Assembly (NCBI GenBank): GCA_028554645.1
Contig: JAQOOI010000016.1
Span: 1,070,176 to 1,134,175 of the forward strand
Reading direction: 5' to 3'
Origin: Omphalotus guepiniiformis
Lineage: Eukaryota > Basidiomycota > Agaricomycetes > Agaricales > Omphalotaceae
DNA: 64,000 nucleotides
Under the pieces are notes generated by a model. That model saw nothing but the letters and a program-made list of their open reading frames with translations. It had not been told where the DNA came from and did no database searches. How positions within the stretch are numbered: position 1 is the first letter of the stretch; every line of letters begins with the position of its first letter. The translations under genes and the position numbers were made by a program. This document shows positions 1 through 9,719 of this stretch, piece by piece.

Positions 1-1
1 T

Positions 2-223
2 CTCGAACCTGACGCCGACTTCCTTGCGAACAAGACTCAGATGGAGCTATTGGCTGCCGCGCTCGGTTGGAAGGTTGACGACTTCCGTCTTCGCAGCGCC
101 GTCGACGTCAACGACCAAGGAGAACCGATCGCAGTGGATCAAGCGTACCTTGATAAGGCCAAAGAAAACGCTAATCAAAGTGCAGGCGTTGGGGAATCTG
201 AGGAGGTAAGTCCAGAAGCTTAG
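2..223 (+). CDS. 3' end of an unidentified gene (partial)
   Basis: The frame is open from the left edge of the window and ends in TAG at 221-223, giving about 73 residues that include an acidic, Ala/Gly-rich tail. The composition (many GAC/GTC/CGC codons) looks like host coding sequence rather than the AT-rich retroelement to the right. GTAAGT occurs just before the stop (after GAG GAG), so a further intron and another C-terminus are possible. I do not recognise the family. Confidence 0.4.
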   Translation, partial: LEPDADFLANKTQMELLAAALGWKVDDFRLRSAVDVNDQGEPIAVDQAYLDKAKENANQSAGVGESEEVSPEA

Positions 224-917
224 GCACTGGACTTTCTTCCTTCATTCATTATTTCGTGCCCCAGCGTCTTCTTTTGAATTACTTTCTTTACGCTTATCTC
301 GACGGTCTCGTTTCTTTGTAGGTCGTGCTGCGTCGCATCGAACATTTATTTTACACCTTGTCATTACCTTATCGCTGCCTGTACCTAAGTTTAAGCTCTA
401 CCCATTGCTTGTAGACACTTAGTGTACAAAATTTATCATTTTTATTGTGTGCCTCTTCTTAATTATGAAGGATTTTACACCTTAAGACTCTAAGAAATTG
501 AAATCACAGCTGACTTTCTAAAGTCCGGCTGAAATTCAAAATCGAAGGATTGTTACTCAGCACTTAAATTCCATTTTAAGAAATGCCCACAACTTCGTTA
601 TTACATTCTTTTAGCTTTATTATTCTTTTTATTCTTTATGTTTTTTTTAATTTGAAGGATGAATATACACCGGATAATAAATATATTGATAAGTTTTCCG
701 GAACTTGTCACCCTCTCCCCCAAACCAAAAATTTCAGCGCCCCCGCTGAACATTATACCCCTAAGAGAATTTGAAGACGATTTTTTCGACCTCAAAAATT
801 TTCCGCCAGGTACAATACATTTTTCAGCTATAAAAGAACAAATGTAAGGATCGTAAATTGCATCGAACCAACATTCATTCGTTCTATAACTCGTTATCAC
901 AAGCTCTTACTTTCTCA
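224..917. other. Intergenic region with AT-rich promoter-like stretch
   Basis: No gene is supported here. The stretch is AT-rich, has several copies of a GAAGGAT-type word (around 465, 545 and 653), and ends with a TATA-like CTATAAAAG near 827-835, about 85 bp before the first ATG of the six-exon gene. No part of it resembles the gypsy LTR at 9720-11096, so it is not that element's missing 3' LTR. Confidence 0.4.
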
Positions 918-2235
918 ATGGCCCCTACTCCCTTTTTCATCAAAGAAGACTGGCTTGCTTTGCTGGAACTTCGTCGCGGCACCTTTGACCGTGCTCGTGC
1001 TCGTAACGTTCCCGATGGAGAGATGTTCCAATTCGCTAAGACGCTTTGTGACTTCTTGGTACGTTATTTCATTTTTAATAACCGTCCGGCGTTTAATAAT
1101 AATTCGAGTTTAAGGTTAAACCCCTCGATATGGCTACTACAGCTGCCGACGACGAACTCTTCAAGAAGTTTGAAGACAACGTCACTGCCCTGCAGGCGGT
1201 TATGGCGGCTCGTCCTCAAATGTCGCCTCTTCGTTCTGTAGCCGGACTTCAGAAACACCTTGACCGTATGGTTCAAGAACGCCTGAAGAATGCCGCTGCT
1301 GCTGCTGAAGCAGTTGCTAAGGCTAAGGAAGAAGGTAACAATCGGAAACGCAAGGTACGATTATCTACCGGACTTATATTCATTATCTAACTTTATTCCA
1401 GGGGAAGGAAACTCCCAAGTCAAAGGCTGTTTGTGACGATGACGACAATGTTGAAGTCATTATTACCCCTCCTCTCGACAAAACTGTCGCTGAAGCACTT
1501 GTAAGTAATTTCCACCCGGTAATTAATACTTTGTACTAACATTTTGGACACATTGTTCTTACAGATGACTGACGGTACCAAGGACTCTAGCAGTGCTAAA
1601 GAAGCTAGTGCCATCAAGAATCTTACTGTAAGTCACTCATTATTTTCAACCAGACCTATATTAAATCGTTACTAGTTCCGTAAAGCAGAACTTATCGCGA
1701 ATCAACACGCTGTTGTAAGCATGCCATACTCAGCAGTTCCTGGATTGGATCAATCCTCTGGCGCGTACAGGAAGGCTAACCACTACATTTCGAAGGGCTT
1801 TGCGACATCCGGCCAAAAACGACTTAAGTTGGAAACAGCTGTTTCAAACCTTAGTGAAGAAACTGACTGTAAGTACACACTTAATAGTATCCCACATACA
1901 TTCTGACATTATTCTTTATAGTTGAGAAGGCCCTACGTGATATGGCTCACACCAGTGTTCTTAAGACACTCGCGTTCGTTCCATACTACGATTACGACCA
2001 GCTCACGCTCGAATCTCCTAAGGCTATACACAATTGCCTCCGTACCGGGTGTTCTACCCTCGCACACATCGTTCAAACCAACGGTGCTCGTTATCGTGAC
2101 ATGCAGAAGCTAGCAGACAATCTTTCCTTAGTTATTAAGAAGAAGTCCATTAAAGGTAGTTCCGATGTGGATGGAGATGACTCCATGGACTCAGTAGACT
2201 CTACCTCTACCACCGACATGACCACTGACGAGTAG
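918..2235 (+). CDS. Six-exon gene of unknown function
   Basis: I can assemble one frame across six exons: 918-1058, about 1109-1353, 1402-1500, 1565-1627, 1676-1868 and 1922-2235. Introns are 48-64 nt with GTACGT, GTACGA or GTAAGT donors and AG acceptors, all phase-consistent. The start MAPTPFF at 918 is used; an in-frame upstream ATG-less extension exists from 858. The product is about 350 aa. Exon 2 holds a predicted helical Ala/Glu/Lys-rich segment ending in a basic NRKRK cluster; exon 3 has a DDDD stretch; the C-terminus is Ser/Thr/Asp-rich (SMDSVDSTSTTDMTTDE). No catalytic domain is recognised. It converges on the integrase of the gypsy element, 156 bp away, where that element's 3' LTR should be. 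Confidence 0.7.
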
Positions 2236-2391
2236 TTCCTTGGTACCACTTTATTTACAACGTTCTTTTTAAATGTCCGGCATATATTATATCTACCTAA
2301 ACACTGTCCTTACTATACCTTATGTTCATACTCAGAGTCGTGTAGTGACTAGATGACTTTGTAATGAAGGATACTAGTTGCAACTTCGAGT

Positions 2392-3504
2392 TCACGTCTG
2401 TCTTTTTGACCTGGTTTTGACTCTTTCGTCCCAATCTGGTTCCTCATTGTCTTCTAAGTTGTCCCCAAGATCTGAATCACTGTCGTCTTCATCAGAATCG
2501 TCCCCTTCAAGCCTAAGATTGGGTATGGCATCAAAAATATAATCTGTATTTTTGACCAAGTCTTTATCTTCATCCTCAATCATAGCTTCCAATTGCTTAC
2601 TATCCAAGTCTATTAGTTCATGAATATTGTCTGGCAATTGTATAGGTTCGTATCTGGCTGCATGTGGTAGGACTCTAAATGCTGCAACTTTTTCTTTGAG
2701 CACTGACCCATCCATTTCCGCAATAACATATGATCCACCCTTTGTCCTTCTGATTACAATCATGGGACCCTTATATCTTGGATACATCTTTCTGTCTAAA
2801 CTCTTTTCAATCTGAGTATTCCTGACTTGAACCAGAGTTCCTGGTTTAAAGTCATAGTCCTTTATAGTATTTCCATATTCTTGTTCAAACTTTATTAAAG
2901 CTTTTCTTTTATTTTCATCTACTCTTTCTCTCATTTCATTCACATGAGTTCTATGCTTAGCTAGAGCTTGTGCTCTGAATCCAAGTAATTCTTCATGAGT
3001 CAGAATTCTGTCTGGAGGTTTAACCAACCAAGTTGATTCCACAATATCCAAAGGTAGTATTGGCTCTGCCCCAGTAACTATGAAGTATGGAGAACATCCA
3101 AGACCTCTTCTAACAGTCACTCTATCTGCCCAAAAGACATGTTTCAGAAACCAGTACCATCTCTTCAAATCTCCACCAGTTGCTTTTGCCAAAGCAGTTC
3201 TGATATCAAAATGAGCTCTTTCTATCTTCCCATTGGCTTGAGAATTGTATGGAGATATAGTAATACCTTTTATACCATATTTCTCTTCCAACCATCTCAA
3301 CATTGCTCTCATAGCTGGGGCATTATCAGTGATAACCTCATCAGGGCAACCCCATCTACAGATAATGTCTTCAAAGAACCATTCACCCATTAACCTTGCT
3401 GTCTCTGATTTCAATGCTCTACCTTCTGACCAAGAAGACAATGCACATCTACCATGAACAACATTTGAACAGCCATTACTAGGTGGTGACACTTTTAAAC
3501 ACAT
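2392..3504 (-). pseudogene. Gypsy integrase, core and C-terminal part
   Basis: This 370-residue frame carries the integrase DDE core: the second Asp in VITDNAPAM, and the Glu in NGKIERAHFD. The first catalytic Asp lies just upstream in the preceding frame (HVDV, near 3505-3516), so a 1-nt shift near 3500 separates it from the rest. The C-terminal part has an SH3-like LVQVRN / YPRYKGPMIVIRR segment typical of gypsy integrases and then an acidic tail; no chromodomain is visible, unlike the element at 21.5 kb. In a working copy it would be cleaved from a Pol polyprotein. The start used is simply the first ATG after the shift. Confidence 0.8.
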
Positions 3505-3598
3505 CTACATGAACCTTTTGAAACAAAGAAGGTGTATAAGTAAGAGTGGGTGGTATTTTCAGAAGTTCCAACTTTCTATTCTGACAAGCCTGACATGA

Positions 3599-6265
3599 TT
3601 AGACAAACCAATTAATATCTTTCTCCATATCTGGCCACCAAAATCTCTTGTCTATGACAGCTTTAGTTGCAAACATCCCTTTATGACCCAAGTTGTCATG
3701 TGCAGCATGCATCATGTACATTCTCTTTGCCTTAGATACAACCAACTTGTGTTGACCATCTAGTTCTTCATTCCTTCTATACATTTTACCATCTTTATCA
3801 ACAAAGAACTTAACAGCTTGTCTTAGAAAAGATCTCTTTTCAGTTTTATTCAAACTTTTAATAACAGCTGAGTTCTTGTCTAGATGCCAATCCTTTATTA
3901 AAGGTAGAAGATCGTCCATCTTCTTTCCTTCATCCCTTCTATGTACCTCACTATAAGGATGAGAATTACTCCACTCTGGATCTCCTGGTGGAATTACTAA
4001 AGTTTGAGCAAAAGCACCCTTCACCATTCCATGAGCTTCTAAAACTCTAATCCTATAACATTCTGCAATTCTTTCTTCTTCTATGCATTCTTGCAAATCA
4101 TCTTCAAAATCATTTTCAGAGTTTGCCATTTCAAAAAGATAACCACCTCTATTGTCTATTTTATCTCTGAAAGACTCAAAGTCTAGTGGTATATCATCTT
4201 CTTCATTTTGCATTCTAAACTGTAATGGTTCTCCATTATCTTCATCTACATAGTCTTCCTCATTTACAGGTGGTCTTTCAGTTGTTATACCTCCAGGACC
4301 CCTTCTAGATAGACCATCTGGTCCATGTAAAGTTCCCTTAACATGTACCAATGTAAACTGATATTTCCTTATATCCTCTATCCACCTGTTTATAGTTGCA
4401 TTAGGACCTGAACTGGGATGATCCAACATGCCCTTTATATAGCTAGCATCTGTTTCCACAGTCAAATTCCTACACCCATAAATCAAGTAATAAGAAGCTT
4501 CTAAAGCTAATTTCAGACCATACAGCTCTCTCTTTGGTTGAGAAAACCTTGCTTCCCTTTCATTCAATGTAATTGAACCAAAGTAGTTAAAGTACTTCTT
4601 CTTAGGATCTTCTGGGTCAGTTTGGTATATATAATATCCAACTGCCATCCAAGAGGTATCTACAGCAAGTGTAATCCCATTTTCTGACATATAGTCTATA
4701 GGTCTCAAACAAGGTGCAACTCTGATAGCTTCCTTAAGAGCTACTACAGAATCCCATTGTTCAGCCTTCATCTCAAATGGAACATTTCTGGTCAAATATT
4801 GCAAAGGTGCAGCAATTTTAGCATAGTCCTTTATAAATTGTCTAAGTTGGCCAGCAGTACCCAAGAAAGCCCTGACATCTGTTTTAGAGTCAAATCTTTG
4901 CCATGTAGTAACCACTTCTGCTATCTTATTAGAAGGTGCTTGACCCTCATATAAACAACGGTGACCAACAACCATGCCTTCTTTTACACAAATGAATGCC
5001 TTTGTACCAGAAAATGTACCACCAACATATTTCATTCTTTGTATCACTCTATTCATATTTTGCATATGTTCCCATACAAATCTCCTTATACCATTGTTTT
5101 GAGGAATAGTTTCATATCTGCCATCTGGTAACTCATATCTTGTTGCTGGACCCCTTACAGGTACATCATCAACATAAGGTATAGTCACATGTGGAATTTC
5201 ATCTCTTAGAATGAAAGTAACATCATCATGAAAGATAGGTACTGAGTTAGTCCAACCCATAGGCAGTTTTACTAGTCTATGTGGGCCAAATGGTGTTTGG
5301 AAGGTGGTTAAGTCTCTAGAATCATCATCTATCAACCTTTCATCATATCCAACAAAGATGTCCAGTGTTCCTAGACATGCTCTTCCTGCAAAGTTTCTAG
5401 CAACATCTGCAGTAGCTGGTGGAATTCCTGAATGTTGTATAGTAACTTTATTCAATGGTTCCAGACTATGCACCAATCTCAAACTTTTTCCATCTTTCTT
5501 TAAAACACAAAACCATTTTGATCTATAAGAAGAACTTGAAGGTTCATAAACTCCAGAATCAATTTTTGCCTTTATAATTTTACACACATCATCAAATATA
5601 CCAGGTGGTATTGGAATGTTTCTTTCAACCCAAGGTACATGTGGTAAGACTGGAAATCTCACAGGTGGAAAGAAATCTGTTCTAAAGTTTCCTCCTTCTG
5701 CAGGTTCCCAAGCAAAAGCTTTTTCCTGTTGTTTCATCAAATGATGAACTAACTTCATTTCTTCTGGCCATAAAAAGCCTTCATCATGATTTTTATCTAT
5801 GATATTCTTTCTTTCTTCATTGTATCTCTCACCCGGTGTGAACTCAGGTGGTTTTGGAGATAATTCCGGCATTTCTGCTAACGGATCACCAAAAATATTC
5901 CTTTCTACACGGAACTCAGCCGGTAAAGTAGCTTTAACCGGTCTAACTTTATCCTTTACAGATTTGTACTTTCTATACACATCTACAAACTCTTTATCAG
6001 TCTTCTCTTTCTCTATATTACAAGAATTTTCCTCTTGAAACATAGTATCCTTCTTTTCTTTCAACTCTTCTCTCCAACTACAGAACACTTGCTTATCCTT
6101 TCCCCTACTCTTTATAGCAGTAGAGTTCATATAAGCTTCTAGCACTTCTGCCGCTTCTTTATCTTTTTCTACATACTCTTTAGCAGCAAATACAAAAGTT
6201 TCTGCCAATTCTTCTTTCTTAAAGGTTCCATTTTCATCAGGTAGTTTATACCCATCCACAAACAA
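3599..6265 (-). CDS. Gypsy reverse transcriptase / RNase H / integrase zinc finger
   Basis: An 888-residue frame. The polymerase domain covers roughly residues 190-440, with the YVDD catalytic motif at residues 364-367 (PYVDDVPVRGP). RNase H follows with its acidic residues in LAVDTSW, PKRELYGL and VETDASY. Near the C-terminus the HH half of the HHCC integrase zinc finger is present (HAAHDNLGH). A TAA at 3599-3601 interrupts before the two cysteines; in the same frame downstream the sequence resumes with SCQACQ, so one C-to-T change from CAA would explain the stop. All visible polymerase and RNase H catalytic residues are kept. The frame is extremely poor in CpG. Confidence 0.88.
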   Translation of the reverse strand: MFVDGYKLPDENGTFKKEELAETFVFAAKEYVEKDKEAAEVLEAYMNSTAIKSRGKDKQVFCSWREELKEKKDTMFQEENSCNIEKEKTDKEFVDVYRKYKSVKDKVRPVKATLPAEFRVERNIFGDPLAEMPELSPKPPEFTPGERYNEERKNIIDKNHDEGFLWPEEMKLVHHLMKQQEKAFAWEPAEGGNFRTDFFPPVRFPVLPHVPWVERNIPIPPGIFDDVCKIIKAKIDSGVYEPSSSSYRSKWFCVLKKDGKSLRLVHSLEPLNKVTIQHSGIPPATADVARNFAGRACLGTLDIFVGYDERLIDDDSRDLTTFQTPFGPHRLVKLPMGWTNSVPIFHDDVTFILRDEIPHVTIPYVDDVPVRGPATRYELPDGRYETIPQNNGIRRFVWEHMQNMNRVIQRMKYVGGTFSGTKAFICVKEGMVVGHRCLYEGQAPSNKIAEVVTTWQRFDSKTDVRAFLGTAGQLRQFIKDYAKIAAPLQYLTRNVPFEMKAEQWDSVVALKEAIRVAPCLRPIDYMSENGITLAVDTSWMAVGYYIYQTDPEDPKKKYFNYFGSITLNEREARFSQPKRELYGLKLALEASYYLIYGCRNLTVETDASYIKGMLDHPSSGPNATINRWIEDIRKYQFTLVHVKGTLHGPDGLSRRGPGGITTERPPVNEEDYVDEDNGEPLQFRMQNEEDDIPLDFESFRDKIDNRGGYLFEMANSENDFEDDLQECIEEERIAECYRIRVLEAHGMVKGAFAQTLVIPPGDPEWSNSHPYSEVHRRDEGKKMDDLLPLIKDWHLDKNSAVIKSLNKTEKRSFLRQAVKFFVDKDGKMYRRNEELDGQHKLVVSKAKRMYMMHAAHDNLGHKGMFATKAVIDKRFWWPDMEKDINWFV

Positions 6266-6318
6266 TTCACCATTTTCTTTCAGGCCAACTCTTAGAGCTA
6301 CCTCTCCCTGAGGGCCAA

Positions 6319-7713
6319 TCAGATCATAGAGGTCTGAAAATTTACAACCCCTTCTTGTACATCTTTAGGTACCACAGGTGGAGGTCTACAAATCTCTTTA
6401 AGAGTAGATCCTTCTTTCTTCTGTTCAATTCTAACACCTCTTCCTCTCAGATAGGTTCCAATAGTACACTTGTAGCCAGAATTTAGATCAGTTATGGTTA
6501 TCTCTTGACCTCCATCCTCAAAGTTCTTTATTATACTTTGGGTGTTTACATCAAAAGGTCTACCAAGTAAAACTTGATATGGAGCCTCTTCCACAATATG
6601 AACTTGCAAGTAGACTGTTAAGTCCCCAAATACAAAAGGTACATTTCTAGCCATACCCTTAGTAGGCTTTAAACTCCCATTTGCACTTTGCATGTGAATT
6701 ACTACATCAGGATCCCATGACATTCCAAGTCCCATTGCTACCATTTGATCCATTGATATGATCTGAGAACCACTATCTAGAACAGCTTCCACAGTTTCAT
6801 CAGAGTTATTGATTTTTGGGAATACTACTCTAAGTCCTTCTGATTCTCTAGCCACCAGTATAACTTTATCTTTCTTGTTAGGACCTAGATCTCTAAGGAA
6901 TTGCTCAACTACATCTTGGTGAACAATAGTACCAGCTTTCAAATCACCAGTATCTTTTGTCAATGTAATGAAAGTCTCCTTTAAAGACCAAATATCCTCA
7001 ACATTTACTTTCTTTATTGGTTCCACCTCAGAGTCCATTTGAATAGGATTCAAATCATTCTGATTAGGTTCTATCTGCAAGAAAGCCTTCTCTGCTCTCT
7101 CAACAACCCTTCTATTTCTAGCTTTTCTCAATATGACAGCTCTAATGCCTGGAGATACAGCCATAAGGTCTCCAACTGGAACAGTAATATCCATATTGAA
7201 AATCTTTTCTGCCATTTCCTCTTCTAAACCTGGTTTAGATAAAGTAGAGGCATGTCTAAAATCTCCAATCCTTCTAGCTGTTTCTTTATAGACTATAGCA
7301 TTCTCTTTATTACTTTCTTTCTGAACATTTCTAGCTTTTTCCACCACTTCATTTCTAACTTTGTTCAAAGCTTGGTTACTAGGAATAGGATCTCTTTGTA
7401 ATGGTTCCACTCTATCAAATGGCCTTTCTTTAGCAGGTTCAACATTAATTTCTTTTTGACCTGGTTGAATTACCATATCCTTTATAGAAGGATCCATTAT
7501 ATCCTCTTGATCTCTTAGTAAAGCCTCTTCATTATCCTTGGTTTCTTTCTCTAACTCCTCCATTCTCAAGGGTGGAGGTACATACAACCTTTTATCAAAT
7601 CCTTTAGGCCTTATAATTTCTACTTCCATTCTCTTTTTAATACCAACTCTTTGTTTATCCTCAGGGACCTTCTTTGCGGTACTGTACATATTTCTAGTAC
7701 TAGATCCCATCAT
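6319..7713 (-). CDS. Gypsy aspartic protease region
   Basis: A 464-residue frame between gag and reverse transcriptase, in a third reading frame. The retropepsin motif DSG is at residue 313 (VLDSGSQI), followed by the usual hydrophobic strand and a LLGRPFD segment about 70 residues later that matches the ILG-type second motif. The N-terminal 280 residues are charged and rich in Glu and Lys, with a predicted coiled character. Its ATG lies only 8 nt past the gag stop, so it may be translated by frameshift or reinitiation. Product of the family: protease that cuts Gag and Pol in the virus-like particle. Confidence 0.8.
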   Translation of the reverse strand: MMGSSTRNMYSTAKKVPEDKQRVGIKKRMEVEIIRPKGFDKRLYVPPPLRMEELEKETKDNEEALLRDQEDIMDPSIKDMVIQPGQKEINVEPAKERPFDRVEPLQRDPIPSNQALNKVRNEVVEKARNVQKESNKENAIVYKETARRIGDFRHASTLSKPGLEEEMAEKIFNMDITVPVGDLMAVSPGIRAVILRKARNRRVVERAEKAFLQIEPNQNDLNPIQMDSEVEPIKKVNVEDIWSLKETFITLTKDTGDLKAGTIVHQDVVEQFLRDLGPNKKDKVILVARESEGLRVVFPKINNSDETVEAVLDSGSQIISMDQMVAMGLGMSWDPDVVIHMQSANGSLKPTKGMARNVPFVFGDLTVYLQVHIVEEAPYQVLLGRPFDVNTQSIIKNFEDGGQEITITDLNSGYKCTIGTYLRGRGVRIEQKKEGSTLKEICRPPPVVPKDVQEGVVNFQTSMI

Positions 7714-7721
7714 CGGAACAC

Positions 7722-9194
7722 TTAGTTTCCCGACTGGCTCAAGTAAGAAGCCTGACCATTTGAAGTCTGGCTTTTATCCTGATTTTCAATTCTGTCCAAT
7801 CTTTCTGAAATCTTCAACAAGGTGTTGGTAAAGACTGACATATCAAAACTATTATGTTGAGATTCAGAAGGTCCACTAGGCATATTATATCCCATGTCAC
7901 TTTCTTCTGCAAAGATGAAGGCATTTTTGCCAACTTCCTTATCCCAACCTTTTTGTTTAGCAATAGCTTCAATTTTGTCCTTTCTAGAAGAATTCATATC
8001 ACCAGATGGAGCAACTTGTCCATCTTTCATGACTATCATTCCTCTTGCATTCCTAACTAAATATCCCTTCTCAAACTGTGATTTCTGGTGAGGACAATTT
8101 GTAGCAATATGCCCTTTCTCACCACAGAAATAACAAGAATATTCTGTAGGTCCTTGTGGGTTTGCATATCTATTACCACGGTTCTGGCCCATAGCAATAG
8201 ATTGCATGTGTGGTATATTCATACCATTGTTACCACCTAATGTCTCTGCAAGAACCTTTTGAACTTGAGAGATCAAGGTAGCTTGATTCTCTTCAAATCT
8301 AGATTGCACCTGTTTCAAGGCAACTTCATGCCTATCCATTGTATCAGCAATCTTTCTTTCAAATTCATTCTTCTCAACATTCTCCCTTTTAATATTAAAA
8401 GGTGTGTAACTTCTTTCTCTTTCTGTTTCAGAGGCTAGAGACATGCCAACTATTGCAAAACCATCATCCATGTTATTCTCACAGATGTGGGCAGCAGCAG
8501 CTATCACATCCTCAATAGGATACTTGTCTTCCCTTCTTCTAGGATTATCTGGATTAGCTATATAAGTCTTTTCCAGTCTATCCTTTACTTTATCCCAGAA
8601 AGCAGGTTCTAAGGATCTGCCAAACAGAGTTACTGCCTCTAAGTTAGAGATAACAGCCGGTGGCTTTGCAGCTTTCTTATACTCATATTCAAACAGCCTT
8701 TTGAACTTGAAGAACTTATCAAAGTTCTTCAACGGAATATATGCATACTCTGAATTTAACTTTCTTAACTTGTTCAGAGAACCTCCTTCTTCTAAAGAAG
8801 ACTCTGGAAAGTTTTGTTTCAAAGCATCTTTGAATGTTCCCCACTTTCTACTTTTTGTTTCAGGGTAAGCTTCAACCCTTTTCTTTGTATCATGAGTCAT
8901 CCAGTCTGTAGCTAAGTAAATCTTTGCTGCATCATTTTTAATTCCCATTTTCAGGAATATTTCTTCCACTTGTTCCAACCAGCTTATCAAACTGCCAGGA
9001 TCTACATGGTCAAAGATTGGTGCCATTTTTGATTTCTTAGGAAGCTTATCATTCTGGATTTCCTTTAATGCTTCTGGGGAAAGTTCATGAACTCCCACAA
9101 AAGTTGTCCTTGTATTATCATTGTTTCTGGGTATATCATCATCTCCTCTACTTTGTCCACTTGGACCAGCACCAGTAGTACTAGTAGCAGGCAT
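7722..9194 (-). CDS. Gypsy Gag with CCHC zinc knuckle
   Basis: A 490-residue frame. Residues about 60-250 have the helical retrotransposon Gag pattern (SWLEQVEEIFLKMG, then a GTFKDALKQNF segment). A CCHC zinc knuckle, CX2CX4HX4C, sits at residues 354-367 (CYFCGEKGHIATNC). The predicted ATG at 9194 is the only one in frame, but the same frame stays open upstream to 9545, about 117 more codons rich in Ser, Lys and Pro, with no ATG. The real start may be lost, non-AUG, or supplied by a spliced leader. Gag would package the RNA into particles. Confidence 0.82.
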   Translation of the reverse strand: MPATSTTGAGPSGQSRGDDDIPRNNDNTRTTFVGVHELSPEALKEIQNDKLPKKSKMAPIFDHVDPGSLISWLEQVEEIFLKMGIKNDAAKIYLATDWMTHDTKKRVEAYPETKSRKWGTFKDALKQNFPESSLEEGGSLNKLRKLNSEYAYIPLKNFDKFFKFKRLFEYEYKKAAKPPAVISNLEAVTLFGRSLEPAFWDKVKDRLEKTYIANPDNPRRREDKYPIEDVIAAAAHICENNMDDGFAIVGMSLASETERERSYTPFNIKRENVEKNEFERKIADTMDRHEVALKQVQSRFEENQATLISQVQKVLAETLGGNNGMNIPHMQSIAMGQNRGNRYANPQGPTEYSCYFCGEKGHIATNCPHQKSQFEKGYLVRNARGMIVMKDGQVAPSGDMNSSRKDKIEAIAKQKGWDKEVGKNAFIFAEESDMGYNMPSGPSESQHNSFDMSVFTNTLLKISERLDRIENQDKSQTSNGQASYLSQSGN

Positions 9195-9699
9195 AGTAGT
9201 AACTTCTCTGAAACTCTTTTTAGATTTTTGTGCTGAAGCAGGTAGTCTATAAGACTTTCCAAATCCAACAGTAGATTTAGGCGGACGTAAACGATCAAAT
9301 TCACCGGGTATGAACTCCCGATTATTGTCAGATGACAGAACAAAAGAACCAGGTAATACTGGATCAACACTTTCAGGCTCTGGTACTGATTTCCCTTTGC
9401 CCTTAGATGCAGAACTAGTAACACTTCTTTCTCTTGTAGAAGATCTGGATTGAAAGTTTAAAACTTCTTCACCAGCTCTTTGGGAATTCTTTGTCTGACG
9501 TTTTGGTTTAGGTTTGCTAGGTCCACTAATTTTGACCAGTGAACTTCACAATCCAAAATTAAAGCAAAAGCTCTATGTAGCACTGTATAGAACAAAACAG
9601 TACTTTATTGCACAACACAAATCTCCTTGTAATTCAAACGGTAAAATTCCGTTAGAAAGCCACGAATTCGTCCCTCACGAAGTCAATTTGTACTTTTGA

Positions 9700-9717
9700 C
9701 CCTCGCGGTGGGCTCCA
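9700..9717 (-). other. Primer binding site, tRNA type
   Basis: On the minus strand, two bases after the LTR end, the sequence begins TGGAGCCCACCGCGAGGG, which is complementary to a tRNA 3' end finishing in CCA. The same arrangement and nearly the same 18 bases recur at 13756-13773. Confidence 0.75.
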
Positions 9718-9719
9718 GA

